Below are positions 51,481 to 63,822 of a DNA stretch of 64,000 nt, one piece after another (position 1 is the stretch's first letter; each line of letters begins with the position of its first letter). Position numbers and translations under genes: made by a program. The notes under the pieces were generated by a model. It was not told the origin of the DNA. It worked only from the letters and a program-made list of their open reading frames with translations, and ran no database searches. This stretch comes from Saturnia japonica (lineage: Eukaryota > Arthropoda > Insecta > Lepidoptera > Saturniidae), in NCBI GenBank assembly GCA_033032175.1, contig CM065309.1:5642001-5706000 (forward strand). Direction: 5' to 3'.

Positions 51481-52740
51481 GATAAAAAGTAGCTATCTGC
51501 CAGTGAAAGTCGCCGTCAAATCGGTCAAACCGCTTCGAGATTACCGGAACAAACCGACAAATTTTATAAATTGGTTTTTTTTGTAGGTGTGGTATATACA
51601 GGCTATTAGTAGACCGCTCCCGAAAATGAAGACATTCGATAGTACTAATGACACCTTTGATGATGGGATGGAAAAAAAATTGATCACTGATAAAAAAAAA
51701 TCATATCACTTTAAACTTTTTATTAGCATTATTTACGCTCCATCGTGTTAGTACAGCTAAATGTATTCACGATAATTTCACTAAAATACATTAACTTTAC
51801 TAAAAAAAATTACAGCAATGAAACACAAAATCAAAAACAGCCTGCCTAGCTCGATCATTACAAACTGCCCGGGCGCAGCGTCAATCTTGCGCTGCACGCA
51901 ACTAACAATCAAATAAATACTTAATGTACCAACATTTGTCTAAATAACGGAATTATGTACTAATGCCACCGTGCTAGTCTTTACCTAGCCAGCTTACTTA
52001 AGAATTCACCGGTTAAATAGAACTAAGTACCGTGTTAAAATTCCCCGCTTATGAAAAACATACTTGAATGAAATTTAAAAGGACAGATTCATGCTTTTTA
52101 ATCCGTCGTGTAATTATGTTTATTACTCTGATGTATTCAGTATGTACGATCTACTCAGATCAAGCTTCAAAAATAATTAGTAAAAAAAATTGGTATGACA
52201 GCTTACCGATCTAAATCCTCCGTGGCCTTATGAGATGCGGCTCAAATTATGCCATTCATTTCGTAGGCAGATTTGAGCTCGGCGTTACGTCTCCTTATGC
52301 AGTCGGAGGCATCATCGTGGTCTTCGACACAGTCCGCACGTAGTTTCTCGAAAACATTCACGATCCTTTGGCGCATTTGGTTAGCACTATCACACTCACG
52401 ATTAAAAACCCTTTATTATCACATACCCCCACAGTAATATGTAGTCTAACGGGGTCAGATCAGGTGACCGAGGTGGCCAAGCGTATGGTCTAGTCTGCCG
52501 ATCAGCGATCATCAAACAGCTCGGTGAGGCGCTCACGGACGAACCTTACCACATATGGAGGTGCACAATCATGCTGAAACCATGTGCGAACGATATTCAG
52601 TACATACTTGATAGGTCGTCATAATGTCCACTATATTGATATTTAACTAATGTTAAAATATCACTGTCCGTCAAGTCGCTGTGGCATAAATACTGGCCCT
52701 AGAATGCGCTAAATAAAAGTAAAATCAAATAAACGCTTAA
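51481..52740 (-). repeat. Partial second copy of the DD41D element left arm and flank
   Basis: From GATAAAAAGTAGCTATCTGC at 51480 it parallels 52980-53905: Helitron-like flank, TATATA, element end CAGGCTATTAGTAGACC at 51599, SINE-like segment, transposase C-terminus. It keeps about 270 bp (52080-52350) that the second copy has lost. Many 1-5 bp insertions distinguish it. Confidence 0.8.
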
Positions 52741-53502
52741 GGGGTCCATCCTATTTTGATGCAAAGAGAACATGGTAGATTCCATTAATTTTTATAAATA
52801 TCTACGAAAAGATGAGTGTAAGTTTTGTGATTATCTTCGGATGAATATCAAAATTTTAGACAAATTATTAGATATACCTATTATATGCAAACACTAACAA
52901 TTCACAAAAAACCTTGGTCTAAAAGATCGATTTCTCAAAAATACAGTTACCAGTTTGTATTTGTACGGAACACTAATTAATTTGATAAAAAGTAGCTATC
53001 TGCCAGTGAAAGTCCCGTCAAAATCGGTCAAACCGTTTCCGAGATTACCCGGAACAAACCGACAAAAATTTTATAAATTGGTTTTTTCTTGTAGGTGTGG
53101 TATATACAGGGTATTAGTAGACCGCTCCCGAAAATGAAGACAGACGATAGTACTAATGACACATTTGATGATGGGATGGAAAAAAAATTGATCCTGATAA
53201 AAAAAAATTATATTATTTAAACTTTTTATTAGCATTATTTACGCTCCATCGTGTTAGTACAGCTAAATGAAACGATAATTTCATAAAAAATTCATTACTT
53301 TACTAAAAAAAAAAAAACCCAGCAATGAAACACAAAATCAAAAACAGCTGATGCTCGGATCAACGAACGCCCGGGCGCAGCGTCAATCTTGCGCTGCACG
53401 CAACTAACAATCAAATAAATACTTATTTACAACATTTGTCTAAATAACTAATTATGTACTTTGCCACTGTGCTAGTCTTTACCTAGCCACTTTCTTTCGA
53501 AT

Positions 53503-54528
53503 TCACCGGTTGAATAAGCTAAGTACCGTGTTCGATTCCCCGCTTATGAAAACATTCACGATCCTTTGGCGCATTTGGTTAGCACTATCACACTCACGAT
53601 TAAAAACCCTTTCTTTCACATACCCCCACAGAAAGAAGTCTAACGGGGTCAGATCAGGTGACCGAGGTGGCCAAGCGTGTGGTCCTAGTCTGCCGATCCA
53701 GCGATCATCAAACAGCTCGGTGAGGCGCTCACGGACGAACCTTACCACATGTGGAGGTGCACCATCATGCTGAAACCATGTGCGACGATATTCAGTCAAT
53801 GATAGGTCGTCTAAAATGTCCACTATTTGTTCATTTATAATGTTAAAATATCACTGTCCGTCAAGTCGCTGTGGCAGAAATACTGGCCCTAGTATGCGAT
53901 CCTTAAATAAACCTGCCCATACATTAACCGACCATCGGGTTTGGTGCCCGGTTTGTAGAACTGCGTGCGGGTTCACCTCGGAATACACGTGTGTAGTTCT
54001 TCGGTTCCACAACCCGTTTCTGGTAAATGTTGACTCGTCCGTCCAGATGACGTGTTCAATGAAATCAGGGACGTTGTTGCTGGTATAATAACCAACGGCA
54101 GAAAACTCGCCGGCGGTCGTAATCGCCGGGTACCAAAGCTTGCACTTTGTGCACTTTGTATGGCCGCATTCGGTTACGCTTTAACACCTTATGAACTGTC
54201 CAGTACGACACACTTGTTCCATTCCGACACCTTAAAAATTTAGCAATACTTCGTGTACCTAAGTTCGGATACCGGCGAACGACATCTAAAATGCGCTCCT
54301 CGGCCTGAACTGCCACTTTCCACCTCCTGTCGCTACTGGAGCAATGGGTCGATTTTCCAACACTCGCTGAAATGCTGCTGTTATCAGACGAGAGTCAGCC
54401 GGATGTCGAGCTGTCGGGAATCTCTCTCGGTAAATTCGCAATGCACACGAAGCATTCCCGCGAGCTTCTCCAAGGCACATTAACATGTTACCGTATTCAC
54501 GAGCACTATAAACGTACGCGTTAGGCAT
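53503..54528 (-). pseudogene. DD41D (rosa-like) mariner transposase, left arm, broken
   Basis: From 54528 downward: N-terminal helix-turn-helix (MPNAYVYSAREYGNMLMCLG), second HTH (RSIAKFLRCRNGTSVSYWTV) in a shifted frame, a decayed middle, then the second and third catalytic Asp (FQHDGAPPHV and RSPDLTPLDFFLW) with 41 residues between them. The 41-residue spacing marks the DD41D/rosa-type group. Several frame changes and a deletion near 53545 make it inactive. Confidence 0.82.
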
Positions 54529-56461
54529 TATTTAAACAGAACAATAATAAAAACAACACAAACTTAACAAGATACACAAAATGTAACAATAAAATATTAA
54601 CAAGAATTTAAATATCAATACTATTGAACGAATATTTGTCGCTCATGCCCGCATGAAAGTCTAAATGAAACTGTCTCAAAAACTAAAAATACTAAATTTA
54701 ATAATCAATCCCGCCAAAACAAACCGCTCCTTTGGCGGTGAGCCGCGGCCGCCGTTGACGGCACTTTGTACATTTCCACAGATCGATAAAGCGTTAGACA
54801 TTCCCAACTTTTATTTTATAAGCTTAGCTGTTATTTATAAAAACTATTTAATCTTTTTATCTTTGATTTTATACAAGAAAATAAAAATGAAATGGTACAG
54901 AATAATTTAATAGTTGAAACTAATTGCAATTACGATAGTCAATCTATCAGAATGCATTTAAAATAGAATTCTTATACTTTATGTTAACACACTTCCGTTT
55001 TTAGTCCGGCCAATACTTTAATTTGAAAACAGGTAGGTACTTACAAAAATGACTTGCAAGTTTTATCGTGAACGCCGGCGCCACCTCTAATTCTTTTATG
55101 TCGCTTGCAAATTTAGTACCTACACCAGCAGGCCGCGGCCGCGGCCGCGTGCCTGTGCTGTGTTGGCGCGTTGGCACGGGGAGAGCGCGGTGACGCGGTG
55201 TCACCGCCGGTGTGTGTGTAAAATGAACGACTAAATTGAGCGAAAGTACGAAAAACCTAAAGTATAATGCTGTAATAATTCATAATGCATTGTTTTGTAC
55301 AGAGTTAGATAGAAAAAATGAGGAAAATTTTACGGTGTGTATTTCTGAATCTTACAAAACAAAACACAGTAGTGACAATAATTAATTTAGTATGTGCAGA
55401 TTCTACGTCACAAGGTTCCTTTAGAATTGACATTCCAACTTCGTCATTGCGTACTTTAGAGGAGAATCGAACCCGGCACTTAGCTATCTCAACGCCTGGC
55501 CCAAATCAGTACTGAACTGATCTGATACATAACTGAATACATCAGAATACTACTAAACATAGACGATGGATTAAAAATCTTGACTCTACCCTTGCTAAAA
55601 TTTAATTGAAGTATTTTTTTAATTAGTGGGATATCGAACCCGATACTTTGATCGGATTGAAAGCGGCTAGGTAGAGACTAGCATAGTGGCAAAGTAGGTA
55701 TTTAGACAAATGTTGTAAATAAGTACTTGTGCGATCGCCAGCTGCCGGCCGTAATTTTCGATAGATGTGACGTACCTACCTGTTTTCAAATTAAAGTATT
55801 GGCCGGACTAAAAACAGAAAGTCTGTTAACATAAAGTACAAGAATTCTATTTTAAATTCATTCTGATAGATTAATTAATTGTCGATCATAATTGCAAATA
55901 GTTTCTTCAACTATTACATTATTCTGTACCATTTCATTTTTAATTTCTTGTACAAAATTGTAAATTTTTTAATTGTGTACGTGATAATCCAATTAGGTTA
56001 ATTTAATATTCTAATATCATTTTTGTAGTAGTGAGCTTCTTGTTACGTCAGGGTACAATTGATTGTATAAATGTATTAAAAAAAATTGAATTATAACTTC
56101 TAAATTCCATATGAAGACTAGTCAGTAGGGATAACTAAACTTACGAAATAATAGTCGTGAATGTAGGTATAACGGTTTATCGATCTGCGGAAAAGATCAA
56201 AGTGCCGCTTTCGACGCTAACGAGGGGCTACTGCAAGGAGGCGGCTTGCGGCGCTTTATTTCTTTTGGCGGGGTTGATTATTAAGTTTAGTATTTTTAGT
56301 TCTTGAGCCAGTTACACTTTGACTTTCATTTCATGTGCGCGTGCGTGGGCGACAGATATTCGTTCAATCGTATTGTTAACTAAGTTCTTGTCATTATTTT
56401 ATTGTTACGTTTTTTGTTTCTTTTTAAGATTGTGTTGATTTTATGAGTTTTGTTTTAATAA
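54529..56461. other. Centre of the DD41D palindrome
   Basis: 54660-55036 and 55775-56310 are inverted copies of non-coding DNA. The unique middle holds a (GGCCGC)-rich patch at 55130-55150 and a 55510-55745 segment that repeats 57630-57905 directly, including a tRNA-like AATCGAACCCG. No gene recognised. Confidence 0.6.
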
Positions 56462-57580
56462 TGCCTAACGCATACGTTTATAGTGTTCGTGAATACGGTA
56501 GCATGTTAATGAATAATGTGACTTGGAGAAGCTCGCGGGAATGCTTCGCGTCCATTACGAATTTACCGAGAGAGATTCCCGACAGCTGGACATCCGACTG
56601 ACTCTCGCCTGATAACAGCAGCTATTCAGCGAGTGTTGGAAAATCGGCTCACTGCCCCAGTAGCGACAGGAGGTGGAAGTCAAGTGGCTATTCAGTTCCA
56701 GGAGAGCATTTTTGATGTCGTTCGCTGAAATCCGAACTTAGTTAAACGAGGTATTGCTAAATTGTTAAGGCTTCGAGATGTAACAAGTGTGTTATACTGG
56801 ACAGTTTCCAAGGTGTTAAAGCGTAAACGAATGTGCCCATAAAAGTGCACAAAGTGCAAGCTTGGTATCCGGTGAGAACGATCACTGGCGAGTTTTTTAC
56901 CATTGGATAAGACCCGCAACAACGTGTGCCTGGTTTCATTGAACACGTGATCTGGACGGACGAGTAGACATTTACAGGAAACGGGCTGTGGAACCGAAGA
57001 AATACACACGTTTATTCCGAGGTGAACCCGCACGCTGTTCTACAAACCAGGCACCAAACCCGATGGTCGGTTAACGTATGGGCAGGTTTATTTAAGGATC
57101 GCATACTAGAACCAATGATTCTGCCACAGCAACTCGACGGACAGCGATATTTAAACCTCATAAATGAACAGTCGGGAGGACATTTTAGACGATTTATCAT
57201 TAGCTGAATATCGCCGAAAATGGTTTCAGCATGATGGTGCACCCCCACATCCTCAGATTCGTCCGTGAGCGCCTCACTGAACTATTTGATGATCGCTGGA
57301 TCGGCAGACTAGGACCATACTCTTGGCCACCTCTGTCACCCGATCTGACCCCGTTAGTCTTCTTTCTGTAGGGGTATGTGAGAAAATGTGCTTTTAATCG
57401 TAAGTGTGTTAGTGCCAACGAAATGCACCAAAGGACCGTGGATGTTTTCGATAAACTACGTGCGGACTGGGTCTAGGACTCCACGATGATGCCTGCATGA
57501 GGATACGCAACGCCGAGCCCAAATCTGCCTCGAAATTAATGGGGCACAATTTAAGCCGCATCTCATAAGACTACGGAAGC
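56462..57580 (+). pseudogene. DD41D mariner transposase, right arm, broken
   Basis: Diverged counterpart of the left-arm gene on the opposite strand: ATGCCTAACGCATACGTTTA at 56461, HTH region, then TGGTTTCAGCATGATGGTGC (second Asp region, 57222) and CCCGATCTGACCCCGTTAGT (third-motif region, 57340) followed by a stop. Multiple stops and shifts. Confidence 0.75.
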
Positions 57581-57734
57581 TTTAGATCGGTAAGCTGTTT
57601 CATACCTACATTTTTTATAAATAACTTAGTACTGAACTGATATGAATAGGTACATAACTGAATACATCAGAATAATAAACATTCTTACACGTTGGATTAA
57701 AAAACATGGCTCAATGCTTGTTAAAATTTTATTT

Positions 57735-57850
57735 AAGTATTTTTTTCATTCGCGGGGAATCGAACCCGTTACTTTTTTAATTCAACCGGAGAATTCGAAT
57801 GAAAGTGGCCAGGTAGACACTAGCACAGTGGCAAAGTAGATAAGTTAGGT
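57735..57850 (-). repeat. tRNA-like SINE head within the DD41D arm
   Basis: On the - strand: TTTGCCACTGTGCTAGTGTC (A-box region) and GGGTTCGATTCCCCGC (B box). Counterparts lie at 51960-52050 and 53460-53545 (+ strand) and about 55640-55710. Confidence 0.55.
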
Positions 57851-58774
57851 ATTTAGACAATATTGTAAATAAGTATTTGTGCGATCGCCAGCTGCGGGCC
57901 GCGCGAGAATGGCACCGCGCCGCGCTCGCGCTGGACTGGCGCCGCGACGCGCCGCGCCTACGCTTTATTTGACCCGAGCAATCAGCTGTATTTAATTTGG
58001 TGTTCATTGCTGGTTTTTTTTTTAGTAAAGTGTTGTATTTTTTTGTAAAATTCTCGTTTCATTAAGTTGTACTAACATGATGGAGCGTAAATAATGCTAA
58101 TAAAAAGTTTAAATAATATGATTTTTTTTTAATCAGGATCAATTTTTTTTCCATCCCATCATCAAAGGTGTCATTAGTACTATCGTCTGTCTTCATTTTC
58201 GGGAGCGGTCTACTAATACCCTGTATATATACTTTCAAATGCATTTTGTAAAAAGTTGTTTTTTTGACATTAAAAACCGACACTACAATTTTATTACTTG
58301 TAATAGATTTCTGATCATTCATGTCGAATTTTTTATATGGGTATTGTCAATCTTCTTGTTTTACCTTGTCTCTGTCTATTAATCTTTATTCTAGTATCTG
58401 TAATACCACTGCGGCCTAGCAAGAGGTGCAAGTTAAATCCATTAAAATTCATGCCATGATAAGATAACTGACATAGTGACCTATTTCCGAGACGAGTGAA
58501 AATATATTTTATATTCAGTGGTCTCTGATACCCTAGTCTCTACTGATATTAAAATATAGCTTGCTGTTTCTTTAAATACCAATATAAAAAATTAAATTAG
58601 CATTCACTTTTGTTTTAAGCGCCATCTCGTATTACAACGATGTAATATTTTATACTATTTATCTCAGCAATATATTCTACCATTACGTCATCTGTCGTGA
58701 GTCGTGCAAAAAGTGGCAAATAATCGATGTTTTTTAGTGTGATTCAAAAACGTTGTATAAAGTTTTTATATATT

Positions 58775-59564
58775 TTAGGGCCTTACATATGAAATTAACG
58801 TTTTATATGGAAAAAGTCAGACGAAAAAAATATTATGAAATTATACATTTAATTAATCGAAGTATGTACCATTATTATCTAAGCACTTTCGCCATTTTAT
58901 AGATAATTCAATGATTCCATTTCTGAAAAAATTGTGTGAGCGAGAATCAATATAATCTTTGAAGCCGGTTTGGACAGCCTCATCGGAAATAATTTTTGAC
59001 GTGACAACGTCTTATAATTCTATGGAGCCGGCTGCACGCACGAAAAAACATGACTCATGCGGCGTTACCTCGCTCTGAGGCGTTCCATTTAAGGCTTGAA
59101 GTGCAAGCGAGACCGCGGAACGAGCGACAAAGAGGCACAATCGGGCTCCGCGTTCGAAAGCGTTCGACATCTGTCTCTCTCCTACTTGAGTGAGCGATGC
59201 GTCCGCGTGGACAACTGCTATACAATAATACATTTATATGTCTTCGTCAAGTATGAAGTGCAGTGTAAAGTGAATGTGGTGTCAATTGTTTATACCAACG
59301 ATAATTGCGGCGATAAAGGTAATGATTTTTTCGATATTAATTTTCTTTTGAAAAATGATACCATTCCATCAGTATTTTCTTACGTTTTCGTTGTCACGTT
59401 CAACTATCGTCAGTAAACCGACTTTACAGACAACCGATTTTTTTTTTTCCTTAGAATAATTTGTCTAAATTCCGAACAAAAGTGGTAATCTGTTATATCT
59501 AGGACCGGGGAGCACGGTGGTTGTTGGAGACATTCCAACCGTAGTTCCTCTAATTAATGAAACG
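58775..59564 (-). mobile_element. Mariner relic interrupted twice
   Basis: Starts TTAGGGCCTTACATATGAAA and matches 16331-16570 through 58997. It resumes at 59444 (CCTTAGAATAATTTGTCTAA) and is cut at 59565 by the LTR element. The rest of the mariner would lie beyond the window, after the 3' LTR. Confidence 0.75.
58998..59443. mobile_element. Unclassified 446-bp insertion in the mariner relic
   Basis: The mariner text AAATAATTTTT|CCTTAG is split by this segment, with poly-T on both sides. It begins GACGTGACAACGTC; a near-complement CGTTGTCACGTTC lies at 59389-59401, about 40 bp from the other end. An open frame at 59096-59416 has no recognisable product. Confidence 0.5.
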
Positions 59565-59822
59565 TGTGGCAGCGCATAATAATTTTATGTATCGCTAGCC
59601 ATCCGCCGTCGCCTCGCCGGATGTCATCGGCGAGGAAGGCCGCGCGAGGGAGGAGTGCGAGATAACGGCACTTCGGCCGCTCGCCAACGCCCGTGCTGCC
59701 TGCCGACCGTCAGAGCTCACTAGCCTACGTGCGAGACGGACATACGTCAAGCGCTCCCGACCACAGCGATAACGATTGTTATTTTAATGTTCACTATAAT
59801 TTAAATAAACAATTATACAACA
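59565..59822 (+). repeat. 5' LTR
   Basis: 258 bp, TGTGGC..ACAACA. GC-rich first 190 bp, then AT-rich U3/R-U5-like end. Bases 59565-59776 equal 63789-64000. Confidence 0.88.
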
Positions 59823-59824
59823 TT

Positions 59825-59836
59825 TGGTGACCCCGA
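59825..59836 (+). other. Primer-binding site (tRNA-Trp type)
   Basis: TGGTGACCCCGA two bases after the LTR, the primer site known for CsRn1-clade elements. Confidence 0.75.
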
Positions 59837-59869
59837 AAAGTTTCGCGCCCTCTATAAGTCAATATAAAA

Positions 59870-60697
59870 ATGGCTACAGTGGATAACAAGACTTCCGAAG
59901 ACGTACAACATTCATCCGTCGACCGCGTGGCTGTTCGACTACCTCCGTTTTGGCCGGAAGATCCTGAAGTTTGGTTTGTTCAAGCCGAGGCGCAGTTCCA
60001 GATCTCCGGAATTAAAGAGGACACAACGAGGTTCTACCATATCATATCGCAGCTGGATCAAAGGTATATTCGGGAAATTAAGGATATTGTTAAAAACCCA
60101 CCAGTGACTGGTAAGTACGAGAAATTAAAACAAGAACTAATTAAACGGTTATCTCTTTCTCGTGAGCATCAAATTACTCAGTTGCTTTCTCACGAAGAGC
60201 TTGGTGATAGAAAACCATCGCAGTTTTTACGCCATTTAAAAACGTTGGCAGCCGACAGCGTTACTGATGAGTTTTTACGTAGTCTGTGGTCAAGCCGCTT
60301 ACCACCCCACGTGCAAGCGATCATTATATCGCAAGCATCTGCTCCCTTAGAAGTCGTTGCCGAATTAGCAGACAAAATATGTGAGGTAGCACTCCTACCC
60401 TCCCAACAAATTGCAAGTACTAGTACCGATATACCTAGCAATAACTTTGACAATTTTATGAAGCGCATCGAAGACGTTATAACATCACGGATTCGGACTG
60501 AATTGAATCAACAAATTTCCCAACTATCTTTCAGTACCCGTGGACGTTTTCCCAATCGTCGCAAGTCGCGAAGTCGAAGTCGAAGCCGAAGCCGTACTCC
60601 TGGTGTTTGCTGGTATCACAATAAATTCGGCGATAAAGCTAACAAGTGCACCGCACCATGTAAGTACAGTTTGTTAAACGCCAACGGCAGTACGTAG
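59870..60697 (+). CDS. gag: Gag protein
   Basis: 275 residues from the first ATG after the primer site. It has a capsid-like region (begins with [12 protein letters not shown] at about residue 24), an RS-dipeptide run at about residues 232-242, and a CHCC zinc knuckle [18 protein letters not shown] from residue 247. The CX2HX9CX3C spacing replaces the usual CCHC knuckle and is typical of the CsRn1 clade. Gag forms the cytoplasmic particle in which reverse transcription occurs. It ends TAG, overlapping the pol frame by about 34 nt. Confidence 0.9.
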   Translation: MATVDNKTSEDVQHSSVDRVAVRLPPFWPEDPEVWFVQAEAQFQISGIKEDTTRFYHIISQLDQRYIREIKDIVKNPPVTGKYEKLKQELIKRLSLSREHQITQLLSHEELGDRKPSQFLRHLKTLAADSVTDEFLRSLWSSRLPPHVQAIIISQASAPLEVVAELADKICEVALLPSQQIASTSTDIPSNNFDNFMKRIEDVITSRIRTELNQQISQLSFSTRGRFPNRRKSRSRSRSRSRTPGVCWYHNKFGDKANKCTAPCKYSLLNANGST

Positions 60698-63600
60698 ACG
60701 CGACGGACGACTGCCATAATGTTACCAGTCGCCTCTTTATAACAGACAAGAAGTCTAAGGTACGATTTTTAATAGATACGGGATCTGACTTATGCGTATT
60801 ACCTCGTCGATTTTTGCGCCAACAACGGGAACCCGCAGACTATACCTTGACAGCTGCAAATGGAACCGTCATCAACACCTATGGTACCTTATCATTACAT
60901 TTGGACCTAGGTTTGAGACGTGACTTCACCTGGAATTTTGTGGTTGCTAGTGTGGACAACCCAATCATAGGGGCTGATTTCATATCACATTATGGCTTAT
61001 TAGTGGACTGTAAAAATGGTCGATTACATGACACTATGACTACATTAACTTCACTTGGAATACTAGGGTCGAGTAATCAAGCTAGTGTTAAGGTAATTTC
61101 GGGCAACACTGAATTCCATCACTTGTTATCAAAATACCCGGACTTAACAAAGCCTTCTGGTATTTTCCGTGAGATCAAACATTCCACCGTTCACTATATA
61201 AATACTACTCCTGGACCTCCCGTTTTTTGCAGACCACGCCGCCTCGCCCCAGACCGACTAAAGGTGGCCAAAGAACAATTCCAGGACATGGTTAAAGATG
61301 GCACAGTGCGACCTTCAGACTCGCCATGGGCTTCTGCGTTGCACCTGGCACCAAAAAAGAACGGCTGGAGGCCCTGCGGTGATTACCGCGCACTTAATGC
61401 GCGGACCATACCGGACAGGTACCCGATTCCACACATTCAAGATTATGCGCACTGCCTCGCCGGATGTACTGTCTTTTCAAAGATTGACCTGGTTAAGGCT
61501 TTTACGCAAATACCAGTTTTTCCAGCTGATATTCTTAAAACAGCCATTACTACACCATTTGGCCTATATGAATTCCCGTATATGTCATTTGGTTTAAGGA
61601 ATGCAGCCCAAACATTTCAAAGGTTTTTAGATGAAGTACTAAGAGGCTTGGACTGCTGTTATTCATATATCGACGATATCCTGGTGTATTCTTCCAGCTG
61701 GTCCAAACACCTGGAAGACCTGGAACTTGTTTTTAAGCGTCTACAAGAGTATGGACTTCAGATAAACGAAAGCAAGTGCGAGTTTGGCAAAAATGAGGTT
61801 GACTTTCTTGGTTTTCACATCTCTGAGCATGGCACACGTCCTTTGGAAGACAGAGTCAAAGCCATCCAGCAATTTGAACCTCCGAAAACTGTGAATGGTC
61901 TACGTAGATTTCTCGGGGTAATAAATTTCTACAGACGTTTTATCCCACACGCTGCTGCAGATCAAGCTCCACTTCATGAGATGCTGTCTGGACCAAAAAT
62001 CAAAGGATCACACCCGATTACATGGACACCATTACTCTTAGAAGCTTTTAACAAATGTAAATCTAGCATTGCCGAATGTGCCCTTCTAGCACATCCTGTT
62101 ATGAACGCACCGCTTGCCCTCGTGACTGATGCATCGAGTTTGGCCTTGGGCGCAGTGTTGCAACAGCTAGTTGACAAGGTATGGCAACCCTTAGCTTTCT
62201 TTTCGAAGAAATTGAAAAAGGCTCAGCAGTTATACAGTGCTTATGATCGTGAACTTCTCGCCATTTATGAGAGTGTCAAGCAGTTTCGCTTTATGATCGA
62301 AGGCAGACATTTTGTTATTTACACCGATCATAAACCACTAACTTTCGCATTCCATCAAAATAAACAAAAATGTTCACCGAGGCAATTCAATCATTTAGAT
62401 TTTGTGTCACAATTTTCAACCGACGTAAGACACATATCCGGGAAATATAATGTAACAGCTGACACCTTGTCTCGTATTGAAGTCATATCACCATCATTAG
62501 ACTTGAAACACCTCGCGCTAGCTCAGAAAAGTGATGAAGAACTCAATCAACTTCTTACAGAACGATCCTCATCTTTAAAGCTCGAGAGAATGCCTATACC
62601 CGGATCGAACACTACCATATGGTGCGACACAACTTCACTGAAGCCTCGTCCTTTCGTAGTCAAGGAGTTACGCCGTCAGATTTTCGATTCCATTCACTCG
62701 ATGAGTCATCCTGGAGCAAAGGCTACTACGAAAATGGTGACTGAGAGATTTGTTTGGCCCTCAGTTCGCAAAGATTGCCGCTGGTGGGTTAAAACATGCG
62801 AATCCTGTCAAAAATCGAAGATACACAGGCACACTTCGTCACCTATTGGCAGCTTCAATCTACCAAAGTCACGATTCAGTCACGTACACATTGACTTGAT
62901 CGGTCCACTTCCATCATCGCATGATTTCAAATACTGTTTGACAGCGATTGACAGGTACACGCGCTGGCCAGAAGCTCAACCTTTACACGACATTACAGCC
63001 GAGACAGTTGCGAAATGTTTTTATGAAACTTGGATTGCTCGTTTTGGCTGTCCTGAAACTCTTACAACAGATCAGGGACGCCAGTTTACCTCTAACCTTT
63101 TCAAAGCACTTTCAGATCTCTGTGGAATTCAGCTACGCCACACAACCGCGTATCATCCTGCTGCTAATGGGATGGTAGAGAGATTCCACCGCACCTTGAA
63201 AGCAGCGATTATGGCACACGACGAGCAGAGATGGTCGGATATTCTTCCCGTAGTCCTGCTCGGCATTAGGACAGCTTGGAAAGAGGATTTACAATGCTCT
63301 GTAGCGGAGATGGTGTACGGTGAGACATTGCGCATCCCTGGTGAGTTCTTCAGTTCAAATAACAACAAACATGTACTGCAACCAACAGACTTCGTCTCAC
63401 AACTCAAGGCATACATAAAACACTTAAGACCACAAGCCGCATCTCAACATGGTACTTCCTCTACCTTCGTACATAAAGACCTAAGCACAAGCACTCACGT
63501 TTTTCTGCGCAAAGACGGACTGCGTGCAGCATTACAGCCACCATACACAGGTCCTTACCAAGTTGTAGACAGAACCGACAAGACTATCACAGTTAAATTA

Positions 63601-63822
63601 AACAGAGGACCAGTGACAGTCTCAATAGATCGAGTGAAACCGGCGTACATTGAATCAGAGAGCACACAATGTTCATCTTCACCTAGAAACAAAGATGATC
63701 AAAAACCGCTAAGAACAACTAGATCTGGTCGAATAATTCGGTTTCCTATCCGTTTTTCAGTTGGACTTCCAGACTCGAAGGGGGGTGGTGTGGCAGCGCA
63801 TAATAATTTTATGTATCGCTAG
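60664..63822 (+). CDS. pol: Pol polyprotein (protease, reverse transcriptase, RNase H, integrase)
   Basis: The frame is open from a TAA at 60661 to TAG/TAA at 63822 and must be entered by a -1 shift from gag. Order of domains: protease (DTGS at 60775), reverse transcriptase (YIDD at 61666-61677), RNase H (TDAS at about 62125, TDHKPL at about 62322), integrase zinc finger (HPGAK to CESCQKSK, about 62705-62818), and integrase core with Asp 62893, Asp 63070 and Glu 63178 spaced 58 and 35 residues (DD35E). A GPY module ([10 protein letters not shown]) follows. The frame runs 34 nt into the 3' LTR. All catalytic residues are intact. Confidence 0.92.
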   Translation, partial: VQFVKRQRQYVDATDDCHNVTSRLFITDKKSKVRFLIDTGSDLCVLPRRFLRQQREPADYTLTAANGTVINTYGTLSLHLDLGLRRDFTWNFVVASVDNPIIGADFISHYGLLVDCKNGRLHDTMTTLTSLGILGSSNQASVKVISGNTEFHHLLSKYPDLTKPSGIFREIKHSTVHYINTTPGPPVFCRPRRLAPDRLKVAKEQFQDMVKDGTVRPSDSPWASALHLAPKKNGWRPCGDYRALNARTIPDRYPIPHIQDYAHCLAGCTVFSKIDLVKAFTQIPVFPADILKTAITTPFGLYEFPYMSFGLRNAAQTFQRFLDEVLRGLDCCYSYIDDILVYSSSWSKHLEDLELVFKRLQEYGLQINESKCEFGKNEVDFLGFHISEHGTRPLEDRVKAIQQFEPPKTVNGLRRFLGVINFYRRFIPHAAADQAPLHEMLSGPKIKGSHPITWTPLLLEAFNKCKSSIAECALLAHPVMNAPLALVTDASSLALGAVLQQLVDKVWQPLAFFSKKLKKAQQLYSAYDRELLAIYESVKQFRFMIEGRHFVIYTDHKPLTFAFHQNKQKCSPRQFNHLDFVSQFSTDVRHISGKYNVTADTLSRIEVISPSLDLKHLALAQKSDEELNQLLTERSSSLKLERMPIPGSNTTIWCDTTSLKPRPFVVKELRRQIFDSIHSMSHPGAKATTKMVTERFVWPSVRKDCRWWVKTCESCQKSKIHRHTSSPIGSFNLPKSRFSHVHIDLIGPLPSSHDFKYCLTAIDRYTRWPEAQPLHDITAETVAKCFYETWIARFGCPETLTTDQGRQFTSNLFKALSDLCGIQLRHTTAYHPAANGMVERFHRTLKAAIMAHDEQRWSDILPVVLLGIRTAWKEDLQCSVAEMVYGETLRIPGEFFSSNNNKHVLQPTDFVSQLKAYIKHLRPQAASQHGTSSTFVHKDLSTSTHVFLRKDGLRAALQPPYTGPYQVVDRTDKTITVKLNRGPVTVSIDRVKPAYIESESTQCSSSPRNKDDQKPLRTTRSGRIIRFPIRFSVGLPDSKGGGVAAHNNFMYR
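60673..60679 (+). promoter_or_regulatory. Candidate -1 frameshift site G TTA AAC
   Basis: In the gag frame the codons read TTG TTA AAC, giving an X_XXY_YYZ-like slippery heptamer just before the gag stop and inside the gag-pol overlap. G TTA AAC is a known -1 slippery heptamer in other systems. A downstream structure was not assessed. Confidence 0.6.
63778..63788 (+). other. Polypurine tract
   Basis: AAGGGGGGTGG directly before the 3' LTR, where plus-strand synthesis is primed. Confidence 0.75.

Larger units (their letters stand above)
53107..58223. mobile_element. Palindromic DD41D mariner complex (5.1 kb)
   Basis: CAGGGTATTAGTAGACCGCT.. at the left end is repeated in reverse at the right end for well over 50 bp, with TATATA on both sides. 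Inner homology continues so that arm 53107-55036 and arm 55775-58223 are diverged inverted copies, each with a transposase pointing outward. The middle (55037-55774) is unique in part. Flanks are two halves of one family-1 Helitron-like element, so the whole 5.1 kb moved or formed at one TA-rich site. Confidence 0.75.

Noticed and set aside
60190..60468. ORFs antisense to gag and pol (also 61974-62177 and 63153-63416)
   Set aside because: Shadows of the long retrotransposon frames.
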